Origin: Piscirickettsiaceae bacterium | Lineage (GTDB): Bacteria; Pseudomonadota; Gammaproteobacteria; Nitrosococcales; Methylophagaceae | Assembly: GCA_013215775.1 (NCBI GenBank) | Contig: JABSQO010000014.1 | Coordinates: 1 to 47,887 of the forward strand | Length of the DNA stretch: 47,887 bases | Direction: 5' to 3' | Part shown: piece by piece, positions 1-9,465 of the stretch | How the letters are laid out: the number at the start of each line of letters is the position of its first letter | Numbering within the stretch: position 1 is the first letter of the stretch | Translations under genes and position numbers: made by a program | The notes under the pieces: model-generated | What the model was told of the DNA's origin: nothing | Databases searched by the model: none | The model's input: only the letters and a program-made list of their open reading frames with translations

Positions 1-747
1 TGCATTTGATTTAACCGCATCATAGATAGCAGGATCTTTTTCTGGTGCAGTCCAATCCCAAGCTTCTTTACCCACTTCTGCTTTTAATTCTTTAACCAAG
101 TTAATCGCTGTTTGTAATTGCTCATGACCAAACATCACCGAACCTAACATCACTTCTTCTGATAATTCAGCAGCTTCTGATTCAACCATTAATACAGCGC
201 TTTCAGTACCCGCAACAACTAAATCTAACTCACTAGTCAGTAATTGTTCTTTGCTTGGGTTTAATACATAAGAACCATCAATATAACCAACACGAGCACC
301 CGCAATCGGGCCATTGAATGGAATACCAGAAATAGCCAATGCTGCAGAAGCACCTATCATTGCTGGAATATCAGGGTCAATAGCAGGATCTAAAGCAATA
401 ACAGTTGCAATCACCTGTACTTCATTCAAGAAACCTTTCGGGAATAATGGTCGTAAAGGACGATCAATTAAACGACAGGTTAATGTTTCTTTTTCAGAAG
501 GACGACCTTCACGTTTGAAGAAACCACCAGGGATTTTACCTGCTGAATATGTACGTTCTTGGTAATTTACTGTCAATGGGAAGAAATCTTGCCCAGGTTG
601 AACATTCTTTTTACCTACAACGGTCACCAAGACTGATGTTTCGCCAAGACTGACAAGAATTGCACCACTGGCTTGACGGGCAATTTTTCCAGTTTCTAGA
701 CTTAAAATGTGATCGCCGTATTGGACCGATTTTTTTACTGAATTCAC
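1..747 (-). CDS. pnp: Polyribonucleotide nucleotidyltransferase (PNPase), N-terminal part, cut by window edge
   Basis: Reading the minus strand from a GTG at 747 gives an open frame of 249 codons that runs off the left edge. The start is supported by an AAAGGAAAG ribosome site just upstream. The protein opens with the PNPase first RNase PH-like core, including motifs such as [28 protein letters not shown] and [12 protein letters not shown], which are diagnostic of the family. PNPase degrades RNA 3' to 5' using phosphate and works alone or in the degradosome. It lies downstream of rpsO in the usual rpsO-pnp order, separated by a terminator-like hairpin. The KH and S1 domains, which are C-terminal in the family, would lie outside the window. 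Confidence 0.95.
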   Translation of the reverse strand, partial: MNSVKKSVQYGDHILSLETGKIARQASGAILVSLGETSVLVTVVGKKNVQPGQDFFPLTVNYQERTYSAGKIPGGFFKREGRPSEKETLTCRLIDRPLRPLFPKGFLNEVQVIATVIALDPAIDPDIPAMIGASAALAISGIPFNGPIAGARVGYIDGSYVLNPSKEQLLTSELDLVVAGTESAVLMVESEAAELSEEVMLGSVMFGHEQLQTAINLVKELKAEVGKEAWDWTAPEKDPAIYDAVKSNA

Positions 748-795
748 TTTTCTTTCCTTTCTTTGTACTACGACTTATTTCGTAGCCAACTAATG

Positions 796-840
796 TTCAA
801 AACAAATATGCCTCTGAAACTAAAAGCTTCAGAGGCATAT
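796..840 (-). terminator. rpsO-pnp intergenic hairpin, probable intrinsic terminator
   Basis: A perfect 13-bp stem (806-818 pairing with 828-840, 9-nt loop) is followed on the minus strand by TTTGTTTT. It lies after the rpsO stop and before the pnp start. E. coli has a partial terminator and RNase III processing site in the same place; I infer attenuation of pnp transcription here. Confidence 0.75.
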
Positions 841-917
841 TTTAATTATTTACCTAGCCATCACAATCAATGCAAATAGCGCGGTGATATTCATATCGTT
901 AATTGCCAACAAAATAC

Positions 918-1187
918 TTAGCGACGTAAGCCTAGGCTAGCAATTAATTCACGGTAGCGAGTGATATCTTTCTTTTTCAAATAATCCAACATTTTACGAC
1001 GACCACTGACCATTTTTAAAAGGCCTTGGCGTGAATGATGATCATGAATATTTACTTTGAAGTGATCAGCAAGGTCTAAAATACGTGCTGTTAATAAAGC
1101 AACTTGTACTTCAGCTGAACCCGTATCGCCTTCACTACGTTGATATTTACTGACAATTTCTTGTGTTTGTTCTACTGTTAATGACAT
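918..1187 (-). CDS. rpsO: 30S ribosomal protein S15
   Basis: The 89-residue product matches S15 in length and sequence pattern, with the conserved [25 protein letters not shown] and RRKMLDYL segments and the C-terminal [10 protein letters not shown]15 is a primary binder of 16S rRNA in the central domain of the small subunit. The start at 1187 gives MSLTVEQ, as in homologues, with GGAG six bases upstream; a TTG four codons earlier is possible but would start within the ribosome site and is rejected. The gene sits between truB and pnp as in other gammaproteobacteria. In this class S15 represses its own translation by binding its leader, and a hairpin lies just upstream of the start. Confidence 0.98.
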   Translation of the reverse strand: MSLTVEQTQEIVSKYQRSEGDTGSAEVQVALLTARILDLADHFKVNIHDHHSRQGLLKMVSGRRKMLDYLKKKDITRYRELIASLGLRR

Positions 1188-1332
1188 TAAAAACTCCAAC
1201 TTTTATGGTAGCCACAAAATGTATTTTATGGGCTACGAGCTAAATTCTGGATTACCACAGCCATGCGACCACGATATCCAACCAATTAAAGAGCCGAAAT
1301 TTTACCGACTTTTTATATTATAGACAAGGGTT
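1188..1332 (-). promoter_or_regulatory. rpsO leader with hairpin before the ribosome site
   Basis: The 145 bases between truB and rpsO contain an imperfect inverted repeat, GTAGCC at its base pairing with GGCTAC, at about 1207-1235 directly upstream of the GGAG ribosome site. In E. coli, S15 binds a leader pseudoknot at this place to repress itself. That this leader does the same is an inference from position and structure only. An rpsO promoter may also lie here, but I could not identify it. Confidence 0.4.
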
Positions 1333-2259
1333 TTACACTTTTCCAGCTAAAACAAATACTCGTTTAGGCGCTACAATACCTTCTTGAGACATTTCACCTA
1401 AGCCGATGAATTGTTGGTTTTCATCAAACAAACGTATATTTGCGCTTTCAAAGTCTTGTTCTACCTTGATTGTTTGACCAAATCGCAATGCAGTCACCAT
1501 CTCTTCCGTCGCCACAACGGATGGCCAACTTGGCAATGCATTCTCTGTTGGAAGTAACACATCATCTAACGCTTGCAGACCTTGCTCTGCAAGTTGTTCA
1601 AATTGTTCTACTGTGAGTGCTTGTTGCTGCTGGTAACCGGCCGCTTCAACACGTCGCAACATGGTGACATGACCACCACAACCTAATTCTGAGGCGATGT
1701 CTTCAACTAAAGTACGAATATAAGTGCCTTTACTGCATCGCACATCTAAGGTAATTGTGTCTTCAGTATAGGATAATAATTGAATATCATAAAGGGTAAT
1801 AAGACGAGACTTTCGCTCAACTTCAATACCTTGTCGCGCCAATTTATAAAGAGGCTGCCCCTGATATTTCAAAGCCGAATACATGGGTGGAACTTGGTGC
1901 TGTTCACCGATGAATTTGGGGATTAAATCCAATAAATCTTGTTCAGTGAAATCCGGTATCGAACTGGTTGTTAATACCTTACCATCAGAATCACCACTAT
2001 CGGTTATCACTCCCAATTGACAAGTAACATGATAGCGTTTGTCTGAATCTAGCAAATATGAAGATACTTTCGTAGCCTCACCTAAGCAGATTGGTAGTAC
2101 CCCTGTTGCCAAAGGATCGAGGCTACCAGTGTGTCCAGCCTTTTTTGCATCAAATAAGCGCTTAATTTGTTGTAAAACGTGATTTGAACTACGACCTGTC
2201 GGTTTGTCTACAATCACAATACCAGTAATATCACGACCTTTTTTATTACGTCGGCCCAT
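1333..2259 (-). CDS. truB: tRNA pseudouridine(55) synthase TruB
   Basis: The 308-residue product carries the TruB catalytic motif GHTGSLDPLATG with the nucleophile Asp48, and the following KVSSYLLDSDKRY region. It isomerises U55 in the T-loop of elongator tRNAs. The C-terminal part, after about residue 250, corresponds to the PUA-like domain of the E. coli type enzyme. Length is close to E. coli TruB (314). The gene is five bases after the rbfA stop, in a tightly packed operon with infB and rbfA. Confidence 0.97.
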   Translation of the reverse strand: MGRRNKKGRDITGIVIVDKPTGRSSNHVLQQIKRLFDAKKAGHTGSLDPLATGVLPICLGEATKVSSYLLDSDKRYHVTCQLGVITDSGDSDGKVLTTSSIPDFTEQDLLDLIPKFIGEQHQVPPMYSALKYQGQPLYKLARQGIEVERKSRLITLYDIQLLSYTEDTITLDVRCSKGTYIRTLVEDIASELGCGGHVTMLRRVEAAGYQQQQALTVEQFEQLAEQGLQALDDVLLPTENALPSWPSVVATEEMVTALRFGQTIKVEQDFESANIRLFDENQQFIGLGEMSQEGIVAPKRVFVLAGKV

Positions 2260-2264
2260 CAGTA

Positions 2265-2636
2265 TTATTCGTCATCTAAGCCGGTGTTTGCTTTAGCAAT
2301 CAATTCATCCATATGAAAACCATGCTCTAACGATTGATCGTAGTAAAAGCGTAACTCAGGGACAATACGAATCTCAACTCGTTTAGCGATACCTCGACGT
2401 AAAAACCCTGCTGCATTCGCCAATCCAGCAAGACACTCTTTCACATCTTGCTCTGATTCAAAATCATTCAGCCGAGTGACATACACCTTGGCATATTTCA
2501 AGTCAGCAGATACATCGACATGGGAAACGGTGACCATCCTAACGCGTGGATCTGCAAGCTCTTGCTGAATCATCTGCGCAAGCTCGCGCATAATAACTTC
2601 ACCAATTCGATTTGTTCGACTAAATTCTCTTGCCAT
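2265..2636 (-). CDS. rbfA: Ribosome-binding factor A
   Basis: The 123-residue product has the single KH-like fold pattern of RbfA, including the [20 protein letters not shown] start, the DPRVRMVTVSHVDVSADLKYAKVYVT core and the RIVPELRFYYDQS motif. RbfA binds the immature 30S subunit and acts in late 16S rRNA maturation, especially at low temperature. Its ATG overlaps the infB stop by one base (TAATG), implying translational coupling. Length and context are normal for gammaproteobacteria. Confidence 0.97.
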   Translation of the reverse strand: MAREFSRTNRIGEVIMRELAQMIQQELADPRVRMVTVSHVDVSADLKYAKVYVTRLNDFESEQDVKECLAGLANAAGFLRRGIAKRVEIRIVPELRFYYDQSLEHGFHMDELIAKANTGLDDE

Positions 2637-5455
2637 TATAGTTTCGGTGTCATCAAGACGCGTTCAAAGACTTCAATCTGATCACCTGCTTGAACATCTT
2701 TGTAGTTCTTCACGCCGATACCACATTCAATACCTGATTGAACTTCCTCAACATCATCTTTAAAGCGGCGTAATGATTCTAATTCACCTTCAAAAATAAC
2801 CACATTATCACGCAATACACGGATAGGACTATTGCGTCTAACGACACCTTCAGTGACCAGACAACCAGCAATATCACCAAATTTTGGTGATCTAAAGACA
2901 TCATCAACACGTGCTAGACCGATAATTTCATCTTTATAAACATCATCTAGCATACCCGTCATAGCTTGGGTTACAACATCAATTAAATCATAGATAATAC
3001 TGAAATATTGAACGTCTAACCCTTTTTCAGCAATAATTCGGCGGGCAGTGTTATCAGCTCGAACATTAAAACCAATTAAAATTGCATCTGATGCTGCAGC
3101 TAACTGGGCATCCGTTTCGTTAATACCACCTACACTGGAAGAAACAACACGTACTTTCACTTGATCAGTCGATAATTTCAATAAGGCTTGGCTAACAGCT
3201 TCTGCAGAACCATGTACATCAGCCTTGACGACAACGTTAAGTGTTTTAACATCACCTTCTTCCATTTTATTGAACATTTCATCAAGCTTGGCCGCTTGCT
3301 GCTTCGCCATTTTTAATGCACGTGCTTTTGTTTTACGGAAAGTCGCGATTTCACGTGCTTGTTTCTCACTTGGAGCAACTTGCAAATTATCACCTGATGC
3401 AGGCGTTCCTGATAAACCAAGCACTTCTACTGGTGTAGATGGACCTGCTGATGTCAATACTTTTGAATTTTCATCTAATAAAGAGCGAACACGACCATAC
3501 TCCTGACCAACCACGACAATATCGCCTTTCGTCAACGTGCCGCTTTGCACTAAAACGGTAACAATTGTTCCTCGACCTTTATCTAAGCGCGCTTCAATTA
3601 CAGTACCTTTTGCAGGCCCAGTGACTGGCGCTTTAAGTTCTAACATTTCAGCTTGCAATGAAATAGTATCTAATAAATCATCAATACCTTGCCCTGTTAA
3701 TGCTGAAATAGGAACAAATGGCACATCACCACCCCAATCTTCAGGGATAACGTCATGGTTACCTAACTCTGTTTTGACACGGTCAGGATTAGCATCTTCT
3801 TTATCCATTTTATTGACCGCAATAATCAATAAAGCTCCTGCTTCTTTAGCATGTTTAACCGCTTCAATAGTTTGTGGCATCACGCCATCATCGGCAGCAA
3901 CCACTAATACAACAATATCTGTCACTTTTGCGCCACGCTGGCGCATTTCAGTGAAGGCAGCATGGCCTGGTGTATCCAAAAATGCAATTTCACCTCGGCT
4001 TGTTTCAACTTTATAAGCACCGATGTGCTGCGTAATACCACCTGCTTCACCCGACGCTATTTTTGTGCTGCGAATATAATCTAATAACGATGTTTTACCA
4101 TGGTCGACATGGCCCATAACGGTTACAACAGGGGCACGATCGACCGCTTCACCTGCCTCGTCATCAGATACCTGTAAAGTCAATTCAATTTCATCTTCTT
4201 GAACTGGTTTAGCAATATGTCCCATTTCTTCAATAAGAATTACCGCAGTATCTTGATCAAGAACCTGATTAATCGTTGCCATGGTGCCAAGCCCCATTAA
4301 CGCTTTGATCACCTCACCAGCTTTAACAGACATTCTCTGTGCTAACTCAGCCACGCTAATTGTGTCGGGAACATTCACCTCATGAATAACGGGTACAGTG
4401 GGTAGTGAAAACCCATGCTCTTCTGAGCTTTCCATCATTGGCGCTGATGATAATGTCGCTGCTCTTCCTTTTTTCTTCTTACGACGTCCCTTACCTTTAG
4501 AAACATGTAATTCTTTGCGTTCAAACTTGTCGTCGCGACTGTTACGACCGCCTCGACGAGCTGGCTTGTCTTGTGAACCAGGCGCTACAGTTTTTGATTC
4601 TTTTTCTTTTTCTTTATCTTTACGTGCTGCTTTCTGCTCTTTTGCCTTAGCATCTGCCTCCGCTTTTGCTTTTGCACGTTCTTTTTCTAATGCAGCTTCT
4701 TCTATTCTTGCTTTTTTACGTTCTTTTAACGCTTTTTCTGCTTCAATACGTGCAATATTAGCTGCTCGACGTTTTGCATCTGCTTCTTCTAATTTCTTAT
4801 GCGCTATCTCAGATGCCGTTAATTTTTTAGAAGGTTTGGCTTCTTTACTTGCAGACTTCTTAACTTTAGCTTCTTCTGCTAATGCTTTTTTCTCTTCTTC
4901 TTCTGCTAAACGCGCTTCTTCTGCCGCTGCTTTTTCAGCTTCTACAGCTGCAACAACAGCTGCTGTTTCACGCTTAACTTCTTCCTTTTCTTGCTGCTCT
5001 TGAAGAGCCTGTTCTTGCAATTCTTTTTGTTTAGCCTCTTCTTCAATGCGTTGCTGTTCTAGCTTAGCATCTTCTATTGCTTTTTCTTCTTCTGCTTTTT
5101 TACGTTCTTTTTCAGCAGCCACTGCAGCTTCTTCAGCCGGATTAAGCTTCACAAATGTGCGTTTTTTACGTACTTCAACATTGACACTTCGTCCACCACT
5201 TCGTGATACACCGCCGAGTTTTATTTCACTTGTTGACTTACGTTTAAGGGTGATTTTTTTCTTTTTCATACCCTCACCATCAGCTGATTTACCATGACGT
5301 TGTTGTAAAAAATCTAACAATGTTTGTTTTTGCTTCTCAGTGATTGCATCATCCGGTTTTGACACTTCAATACCAGCTTCATTCAGCTGTTCAACTAAAC
5401 GTTCCGCATCAACACCAATTGTGCCAGCCAGATCGGCTATTTTTATATCACTCAT
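2636..5455 (-). CDS. infB: Translation initiation factor IF-2
   Basis: The 939-residue protein has a short IF2 N-terminal domain, then a very long charged Lys/Glu/Ala-rich segment (about residues 60-340, predicted coiled coil or disordered), and then the GTPase core. The G motifs are visible: GHVDHGKT (G1, around residue 450), DTPGHAAF (G3) and NKMD (G4). IF-2 places fMet-tRNA on the 30S subunit and promotes subunit joining. The ORF begins three bases after nusA with a strong GGGGGAA ribosome site. E. coli makes shorter forms from internal starts; I did not establish any here. The charged linker creates long antisense ORFs that are not genes. Confidence 0.98.
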   Translation of the reverse strand: MSDIKIADLAGTIGVDAERLVEQLNEAGIEVSKPDDAITEKQKQTLLDFLQQRHGKSADGEGMKKKKITLKRKSTSEIKLGGVSRSGGRSVNVEVRKKRTFVKLNPAEEAAVAAEKERKKAEEEKAIEDAKLEQQRIEEEAKQKELQEQALQEQQEKEEVKRETAAVVAAVEAEKAAAEEARLAEEEEKKALAEEAKVKKSASKEAKPSKKLTASEIAHKKLEEADAKRRAANIARIEAEKALKERKKARIEEAALEKERAKAKAEADAKAKEQKAARKDKEKEKESKTVAPGSQDKPARRGGRNSRDDKFERKELHVSKGKGRRKKKKGRAATLSSAPMMESSEEHGFSLPTVPVIHEVNVPDTISVAELAQRMSVKAGEVIKALMGLGTMATINQVLDQDTAVILIEEMGHIAKPVQEDEIELTLQVSDDEAGEAVDRAPVVTVMGHVDHGKTSLLDYIRSTKIASGEAGGITQHIGAYKVETSRGEIAFLDTPGHAAFTEMRQRGAKVTDIVVLVVAADDGVMPQTIEAVKHAKEAGALLIIAVNKMDKEDANPDRVKTELGNHDVIPEDWGGDVPFVPISALTGQGIDDLLDTISLQAEMLELKAPVTGPAKGTVIEARLDKGRGTIVTVLVQSGTLTKGDIVVVGQEYGRVRSLLDENSKVLTSAGPSTPVEVLGLSGTPASGDNLQVAPSEKQAREIATFRKTKARALKMAKQQAAKLDEMFNKMEEGDVKTLNVVVKADVHGSAEAVSQALLKLSTDQVKVRVVSSSVGGINETDAQLAAASDAILIGFNVRADNTARRIIAEKGLDVQYFSIIYDLIDVVTQAMTGMLDDVYKDEIIGLARVDDVFRSPKFGDIAGCLVTEGVVRRNSPIRVLRDNVVIFEGELESLRRFKDDVEEVQSGIECGIGVKNYKDVQAGDQIEVFERVLMTPKL

Positions 5456-5458
5456 TGG

Positions 5459-6976
5459 TTATTCCCCCGCATCCGCTTGCTCATCAGCAAACCACGATTC
5501 TCTTGCTTTCATAATAAGCATTGCCGCCTGTTCTGCATCAATATCATCAATTTCCGTCAGCTCATCAACAGACTGATCGGCTAAATCATCTAATGTCACA
5601 ATACCTTTACTTGCCAATGTTAAGGCAAGAATTTTATTCATGCCTTCCATCTCTAACAGGTCTTGTGCAGGCTCTGCCGATTCTAATAGCTCTTCATTAG
5701 CAATCGCTTTAGTTAATAAAACGTCGCGAGCACGTGAGCGAAGCTCTTCCACAATATCAGCATCAAATTCTTCAATATCGAGCATTTCTTGTTCCGCTAC
5801 GTAAGCAATCTCATCTAAACTAGAGAAACCTTCTTGTGCCAAAATTAGAGCAACATCCTCATCAACATCAAGATCATCCATAAATACTTTAACTAAAGTA
5901 CCCACTTCCACTTCTGCTTTTTGATCAGCATCTGTCGAAGACATTACATTTATTTCCCAACCTGTTAATTGGCTTGCTAAACGAACATTCTGACCGCCAC
6001 GACCAATGGCCTGTGAAAGCTGGTCGTCTTCTACTGCAATGTCCATACTATGTTTATCTTCATCAATGACTATTGATAGTGCTTCTGCAGGCGCCATAGC
6101 ATTAATAGCAAAACGAGCAGGATCTTCATCCCACAGAATAATGTCAACACGTTCACCGCCAAGCTCATTAGTAACCGCCTGTACGCGAGAACCTCGCATA
6201 CCAACACAAGCACCCACTGGGTCAACACGTAATTCTGTTGCCAGTACAGCAATTTTAGCTCGTAAGCCAGGATCGCGAGCTGCACCTTTAATTTCAATCA
6301 TGCCATCACCAATTTCCGGCACTTCCAACTTGAACAACTCACTCAATAACTCTGGTGCAACACGGCTGATAATTAATTGTGGGCCACGACCTTCTGGTTT
6401 AATTTCTTTTAAATATCCTCGAACTCGGTCACCTGTACGGAAATTTTCACGAGGAATCATTTCTTCCCGAGGAATAAAGGCTTCGGCATTGCCACCCAAA
6501 TCTAAGGTCACATTTCCACGCTCTACACGCTTCACCGTACCATTAATTAATTGGCCCAATTTATCTTGGTATTGTTCAACTACTTGAGCGCGTTCAGCTT
6601 CGCGAACTTTTTGGACAATCACTTGCTTAGCTGTTTGTGCTGCAATACGACCAAATTCAACCGACTCCATCGGTTCACGAATATAACCACCCACTTCAGC
6701 ATCTTTTTGTTGTTTCAAAGCATCAACTAAGCTAATTTGTGTTTCGGTAGACTCAAGTGGCTCATCTTCACTATCTTCAACAATTAACCATTGACGGAAT
6801 GTTTCATACTCACCCGTTTGGCGATCAATAACGACTTGAGAATCCAGCGCCATTGAATATCGCTTGCATGTCGCTATAGCTAGTGCCGCTTCAATTGCCC
6901 CAAAAATAACTTCCTTGCTTACCCCCTTCTCATTAGAGACAGCATCTACAACCAATAAAATTTCTTTATTATTCAT
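5459..6976 (-). CDS. nusA: Transcription termination/antitermination factor NusA
   Basis: The 505-residue protein has the NusA order: N-terminal RNA polymerase-binding domain (about 1-125), S1 domain (about 135-200, with GTVKRVERGNVTLDLGG), two KH domains (about 230-350, with VGACVGMRGSRVQ and QAIGRGGQNVRLAS), and two acidic C-terminal repeats (about 360-500). NusA binds RNA polymerase, modulates pausing and intrinsic termination, and joins antitermination complexes. The ATG at 6976 has GAGG a few bases upstream. It lies between rimP and infB as usual. E. coli NusA controls its own operon, which is relevant to the terminators found upstream of rimP. Confidence 0.98.
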   Translation of the reverse strand: MNNKEILLVVDAVSNEKGVSKEVIFGAIEAALAIATCKRYSMALDSQVVIDRQTGEYETFRQWLIVEDSEDEPLESTETQISLVDALKQQKDAEVGGYIREPMESVEFGRIAAQTAKQVIVQKVREAERAQVVEQYQDKLGQLINGTVKRVERGNVTLDLGGNAEAFIPREEMIPRENFRTGDRVRGYLKEIKPEGRGPQLIISRVAPELLSELFKLEVPEIGDGMIEIKGAARDPGLRAKIAVLATELRVDPVGACVGMRGSRVQAVTNELGGERVDIILWDEDPARFAINAMAPAEALSIVIDEDKHSMDIAVEDDQLSQAIGRGGQNVRLASQLTGWEINVMSSTDADQKAEVEVGTLVKVFMDDLDVDEDVALILAQEGFSSLDEIAYVAEQEMLDIEEFDADIVEELRSRARDVLLTKAIANEELLESAEPAQDLLEMEGMNKILALTLASKGIVTLDDLADQSVDELTEIDDIDAEQAAMLIMKARESWFADEQADAGE

Positions 6977-7052
6977 TTTGACCTCAATGGACCCTTCACA
7001 ACAATCCGAACCAACTTACACTTAAACATCAACCGCTTATAATACGCTTTCT

Positions 7053-7499
7053 TTAGGCTACAAGTCTTGCTTTTGCCAACTTAGTGAATGGCAAAGCATA
7101 AATCTCACCATCCACTTCAATCAATATCTCACCGTTACTAAAACCGTGTAATAAACCTTTAAAATTTCGCCGGCCTTGTATCGGCAACTTCATTGCCAAC
7201 TTAGCTTCACGACCTGTAAACCGTTCAAAGTCTTTAGGCTTAAATAATGGACGGTCATAACCTGGGGAGGAAACCTCCAACGAATAAGTGCTACTGATAG
7301 GATCTTCTACTTCCAAAATACCACTCACTTGGTGACTTACTCGTTCACAGTCCTCAATCGAAATTCCTTGCTCTGAATCAATATAAATACGTAAAACGGT
7401 ATGCTGACCATTCTTTATATATTCGACACCCACCAATTCATAACCAAGCGATTCGGTTGGTACTGTAATTAACTGTTCAATTTGATCACTTATAGCCAT
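7053..7499 (-). CDS. rimP: Ribosome maturation factor RimP
   Basis: The 148-residue product aligns by eye along its length with E. coli RimP (YhbC), with LRIYIDSEQGISIEDCERVSHQV and LEVSSPGYDRPLF as family hallmarks. RimP binds free 30S particles and aids assembly of the 3' major domain. The ATG at 7499 gives the family-like start MAISDQIEQL but has no ribosome site: a T9 tract of an intrinsic terminator ends only about six bases upstream. An in-frame TTG at 7529 has GGAG seven bases before it and would add ten residues encoded by the hairpin itself. The true start is therefore uncertain. Confidence 0.93.
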   Translation of the reverse strand: MAISDQIEQLITVPTESLGYELVGVEYIKNGQHTVLRIYIDSEQGISIEDCERVSHQVSGILEVEDPISSTYSLEVSSPGYDRPLFKPKDFERFTGREAKLAMKLPIQGRRNFKGLLHGFSNGEILIEVDGEIYALPFTKLAKARLVA

Positions 7500-7505
7500 A
7501 CAATT

Positions 7506-7527
7506 AAAAAAAAAGGGCCATCGGCCC
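7506..7527 (-). terminator. Intrinsic terminator abutting the rimP start
   Basis: GGGCC (7515-7519) pairs with GGCCC (7523-7527) around a 3-nt loop, followed on the minus strand by nine T residues (7514-7506). It ends about six bases before the rimP ATG. It is the second of two terminators in tandem, so transcripts reaching rimP from upstream must read through both or be antiterminated. Confidence 0.8.
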
Positions 7528-7541
7528 AATATAAATCTCCA

Positions 7542-7569
7542 TAAAAACAAAAACCCCATATTAGGGGTT
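7542..7569 (-). terminator. Intrinsic terminator after the tRNA-fMet remnant
   Basis: AACCCC (7552-7557) pairs with GGGGTT (7564-7569), 6-nt loop, followed on the minus strand by a T-rich tract TTTTTGTTTTT. It sits just after the tRNA-derived repeat, where a metY terminator would be expected. Confidence 0.8.
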
Positions 7570-7580
7570 CTGTATCTTGT

Positions 7581-7718
7581 TGGTAGCAGAGGCTAATTTT
7601 AACCAAGGTCTTCTCAGACCTATTGAGCTAGCTTTTGCTACCTAAAACTCACTAGAAATGGGAGTCTACAGCATATTGAAGGTAATTTCAAGTGGTTTGT
7701 TGTTGTAAGTTATTGATT
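7581..7718 (-). repeat. tRNA-fMet-derived repeat, copy A (most decayed), at the ancestral metY site
   Basis: On the minus strand this is a tail of about 90 bp followed by a heavily changed 3' half of tRNA-fMet ending GCTACCA. The tail matches that of copy C at 43816-43961: both share AACTCACT.GAAATGG, then TACAG.AT, then TTTCAAG and TAAGTT.TTGATT. The tRNA part keeps GGTAGC and AACCAA but has lost the T-arm and the CAT anticodon. metY normally lies exactly here, directly upstream of rimP. I read it as an old attachment-site scar, which is an inference. Confidence 0.65.
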
Positions 7719-7943
7719 ATTCTTCCCAGCTGCATAGTGACAATCAAAGGGCATTTTAACAAATTAATATAAAATATAATTATCAATCTTCTCTTGAGAA
7801 GTAATCCATTATGATCCCTCAAAAGTAGGGTTACTGCAAATGAGAATTGTTGATAAGATTAGTAGAGAAATTAATAGTGGCGTATAGTGAAATTATTACA
7901 CCATAGTTATTAGTCAGTTAGGTTAAAATAGGAGTAATGAATT

Positions 7944-8339
7944 ATGGATAATTTACTTTTTGCCATCACACTAGTTGTACTGATTGCTCTCTGGTTTTGG
8001 CTACACCATAAATCGACAGTTTCTTCGGAAAAAACCCATCAAAAAGAAGAATTCATAAAAACTCATCCAAAGGTGTATCACGGTATTAGCATTCATCAAT
8101 GTGCGAGAGCGTGTGCAAATGTTAAAAGTTTGCATGGGAAAAGGATGTTAGCAAGTGAAGCAGTCGTATTGCCCGTTTTTGGCTGTACTGTTAAAAAATG
8201 CACTTGTTCCTATGTGCACCACAAAGATCGTCGTAGTGGAGAAGACCGTCGTTATGCAAGTCTTGTCATGGAGGGGGTCTTTTCTGAACACGAACACCGT
8301 ACCGGTGGAAAAGACCGGCGAAGACAAAGTTTTGCTTAA
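7944..8339 (+). CDS. Small membrane-anchored protein with cysteine cluster and RRSGEDRR motif
   Basis: I do not recognise this 131-residue protein at family level. Residues 3-20 form one N-terminal membrane segment, leaving the rest probably cytoplasmic. Cysteines lie at 53, 57, 81, 86 and 88 (HQCARAC, then GCTVKKCTCSY), a spacing that could hold a metal or an Fe-S cluster. Two Arg-rich motifs follow, DRRSGEDRR at 95-103 and HRTGGKDRRR at 118-127. The ribosome site AGGAG is nine bases before the ATG, so it is likely translated. It stands alone on the plus strand between the tRNA-derived repeat and rmlB, with 225 bases of AT-rich sequence upstream in which I see no clear gene. No function is claimed. 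Confidence 0.7.
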   Translation: MDNLLFAITLVVLIALWFWLHHKSTVSSEKTHQKEEFIKTHPKVYHGISIHQCARACANVKSLHGKRMLASEAVVLPVFGCTVKKCTCSYVHHKDRRSGEDRRYASLVMEGVFSEHEHRTGGKDRRRQSFA

Positions 8340-8415
8340 TAACGTTAGAGAATATGACCAACCTCACTATCAATAGTAGATAATTATTGTAGTTATTACC
8401 GTCATAAGGCTAAAT

Positions 8416-9465
8416 TTATGACTGCTGATAACTGCCATCTTGTACATGCTGACACCAGGCTTGATTCGCCAAATACCATTCAACTGTCTGTCGTATACCA
8501 CTCTCAAATGTTTCGATTGGCTTCCAATTCAATTCTCTGGCTATTTTACTGGCATCAATGGCGTATCTCACATCGTGACCTGCACGATCCGTTACAAAGG
8601 TAATCAAGTCGCGATAGTTATTTACACCAGCTGGTTTCTCTGGAGCAAGTTCTTCTAACAAATCACAGATAGTTTTGACCACATCAATATTTTGTTTTTC
8701 ATTATGACCACCAATATTATAGGTTTCCGCGATTTCACCAGTCGTTGCCACGAGCACTAATGCTCTAGCGTGGTCTTCGACATAAAGCCAATCTCTAATT
8801 TGATTACCTTTGCCATAAACGGGCAATGGCTTACCGTGTAGCGCGTTAAGTATCACCAGTGGGATCAATTTCTCAGGAAAGTGGTAAGGGCCATAGTTAT
8901 TAGAACAATTAGTAATTAATGTAGGTAAGCCAAAAGTGCGTTGCCATGAACGAACTAAATGGTCAGAGCTCGCTTTGCTGGCTGAATAGGGGGAACTTGG
9001 TGCATAAGGAGTAGTTTCCGTAAATAAATCATCCGTTCCTTCTAAATCTCCATAGACTTCATCGGTTGAAATATGGTGAAAACGAAAAGCCGCCTTTTTA
9101 ACAGCATCAAGTTCATCCCAATATCCTCGTGCCTGTTCCAGTAAATTATAGGTACCCACAATATTGGTTTGAATAAATTCTCCCGGACCATCAATAGATC
9201 GATCAACATGTGATTCAGCGGCTAAATGCATAATGATGTCAGGCTGATATTGATTGAATACTCGTTGTATTTCTTGTGCATCACAAATATCAACTTGTTC
9301 AAAGCTATAACGATCATTATCACTTACTGACACTAACGATTCTAAATTACCAGCATAGGTTAGTTTATCGATATTAACGACAAGATGATCCGTATCATTG
9401 ATGATGTGTCGAATCACAGCTGAACCAATAAAGCCTGCTCCACCTGTAACAAGAATGGTTATCAT
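8416..9465 (-). CDS. rmlB: dTDP-glucose 4,6-dehydratase
   Basis: The 349-residue protein is an extended SDR enzyme with the NAD-binding motif [11 protein letters not shown] at the N terminus, the STDEVYGDL active-site segment carrying the catalytic acid/base, and the YSASK catalytic Tyr/Lys. It converts dTDP-glucose to dTDP-4-keto-6-deoxyglucose, the second step of dTDP-L-rhamnose synthesis. The ATG at 9465 overlaps the rmlD stop by one base (TAATG) and has AGGAAAAAG upstream; upstream start codons in the frame lie inside rmlD. It is the last gene of the cysC-DHH-rmlACDB run. A 7-bp inverted repeat overlaps its stop, without a T-run. Confidence 0.96.
   Translation of the reverse strand: MITILVTGGAGFIGSAVIRHIINDTDHLVVNIDKLTYAGNLESLVSVSDNDRYSFEQVDICDAQEIQRVFNQYQPDIIMHLAAESHVDRSIDGPGEFIQTNIVGTYNLLEQARGYWDELDAVKKAAFRFHHISTDEVYGDLEGTDDLFTETTPYAPSSPYSASKASSDHLVRSWQRTFGLPTLITNCSNNYGPYHFPEKLIPLVILNALHGKPLPVYGKGNQIRDWLYVEDHARALVLVATTGEIAETYNIGGHNEKQNIDVVKTICDLLEELAPEKPAGVNNYRDLITFVTDRAGHDVRYAIDASKIARELNWKPIETFESGIRQTVEWYLANQAWCQHVQDGSYQQS

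Noticed and set aside
4398-5003. 201-residue Ser-rich plus-strand ORF
   Set aside because: It is antisense to the charged IF-2 linker; its Ser/Ala/Leu composition is the complement of Glu/Lys/Ala codons.
7581-7645. Minus-strand sequence with a 7-bp acceptor-like stem (GGTAGCA/TGCTACC) and an AGGTC/GACCT arm that looks like a whole tRNA
   Set aside because: It lacks a proper T-arm and a 7-base anticodon loop, and alignment with the other two repeats explains it as a decayed tRNA-fMet half plus tail.
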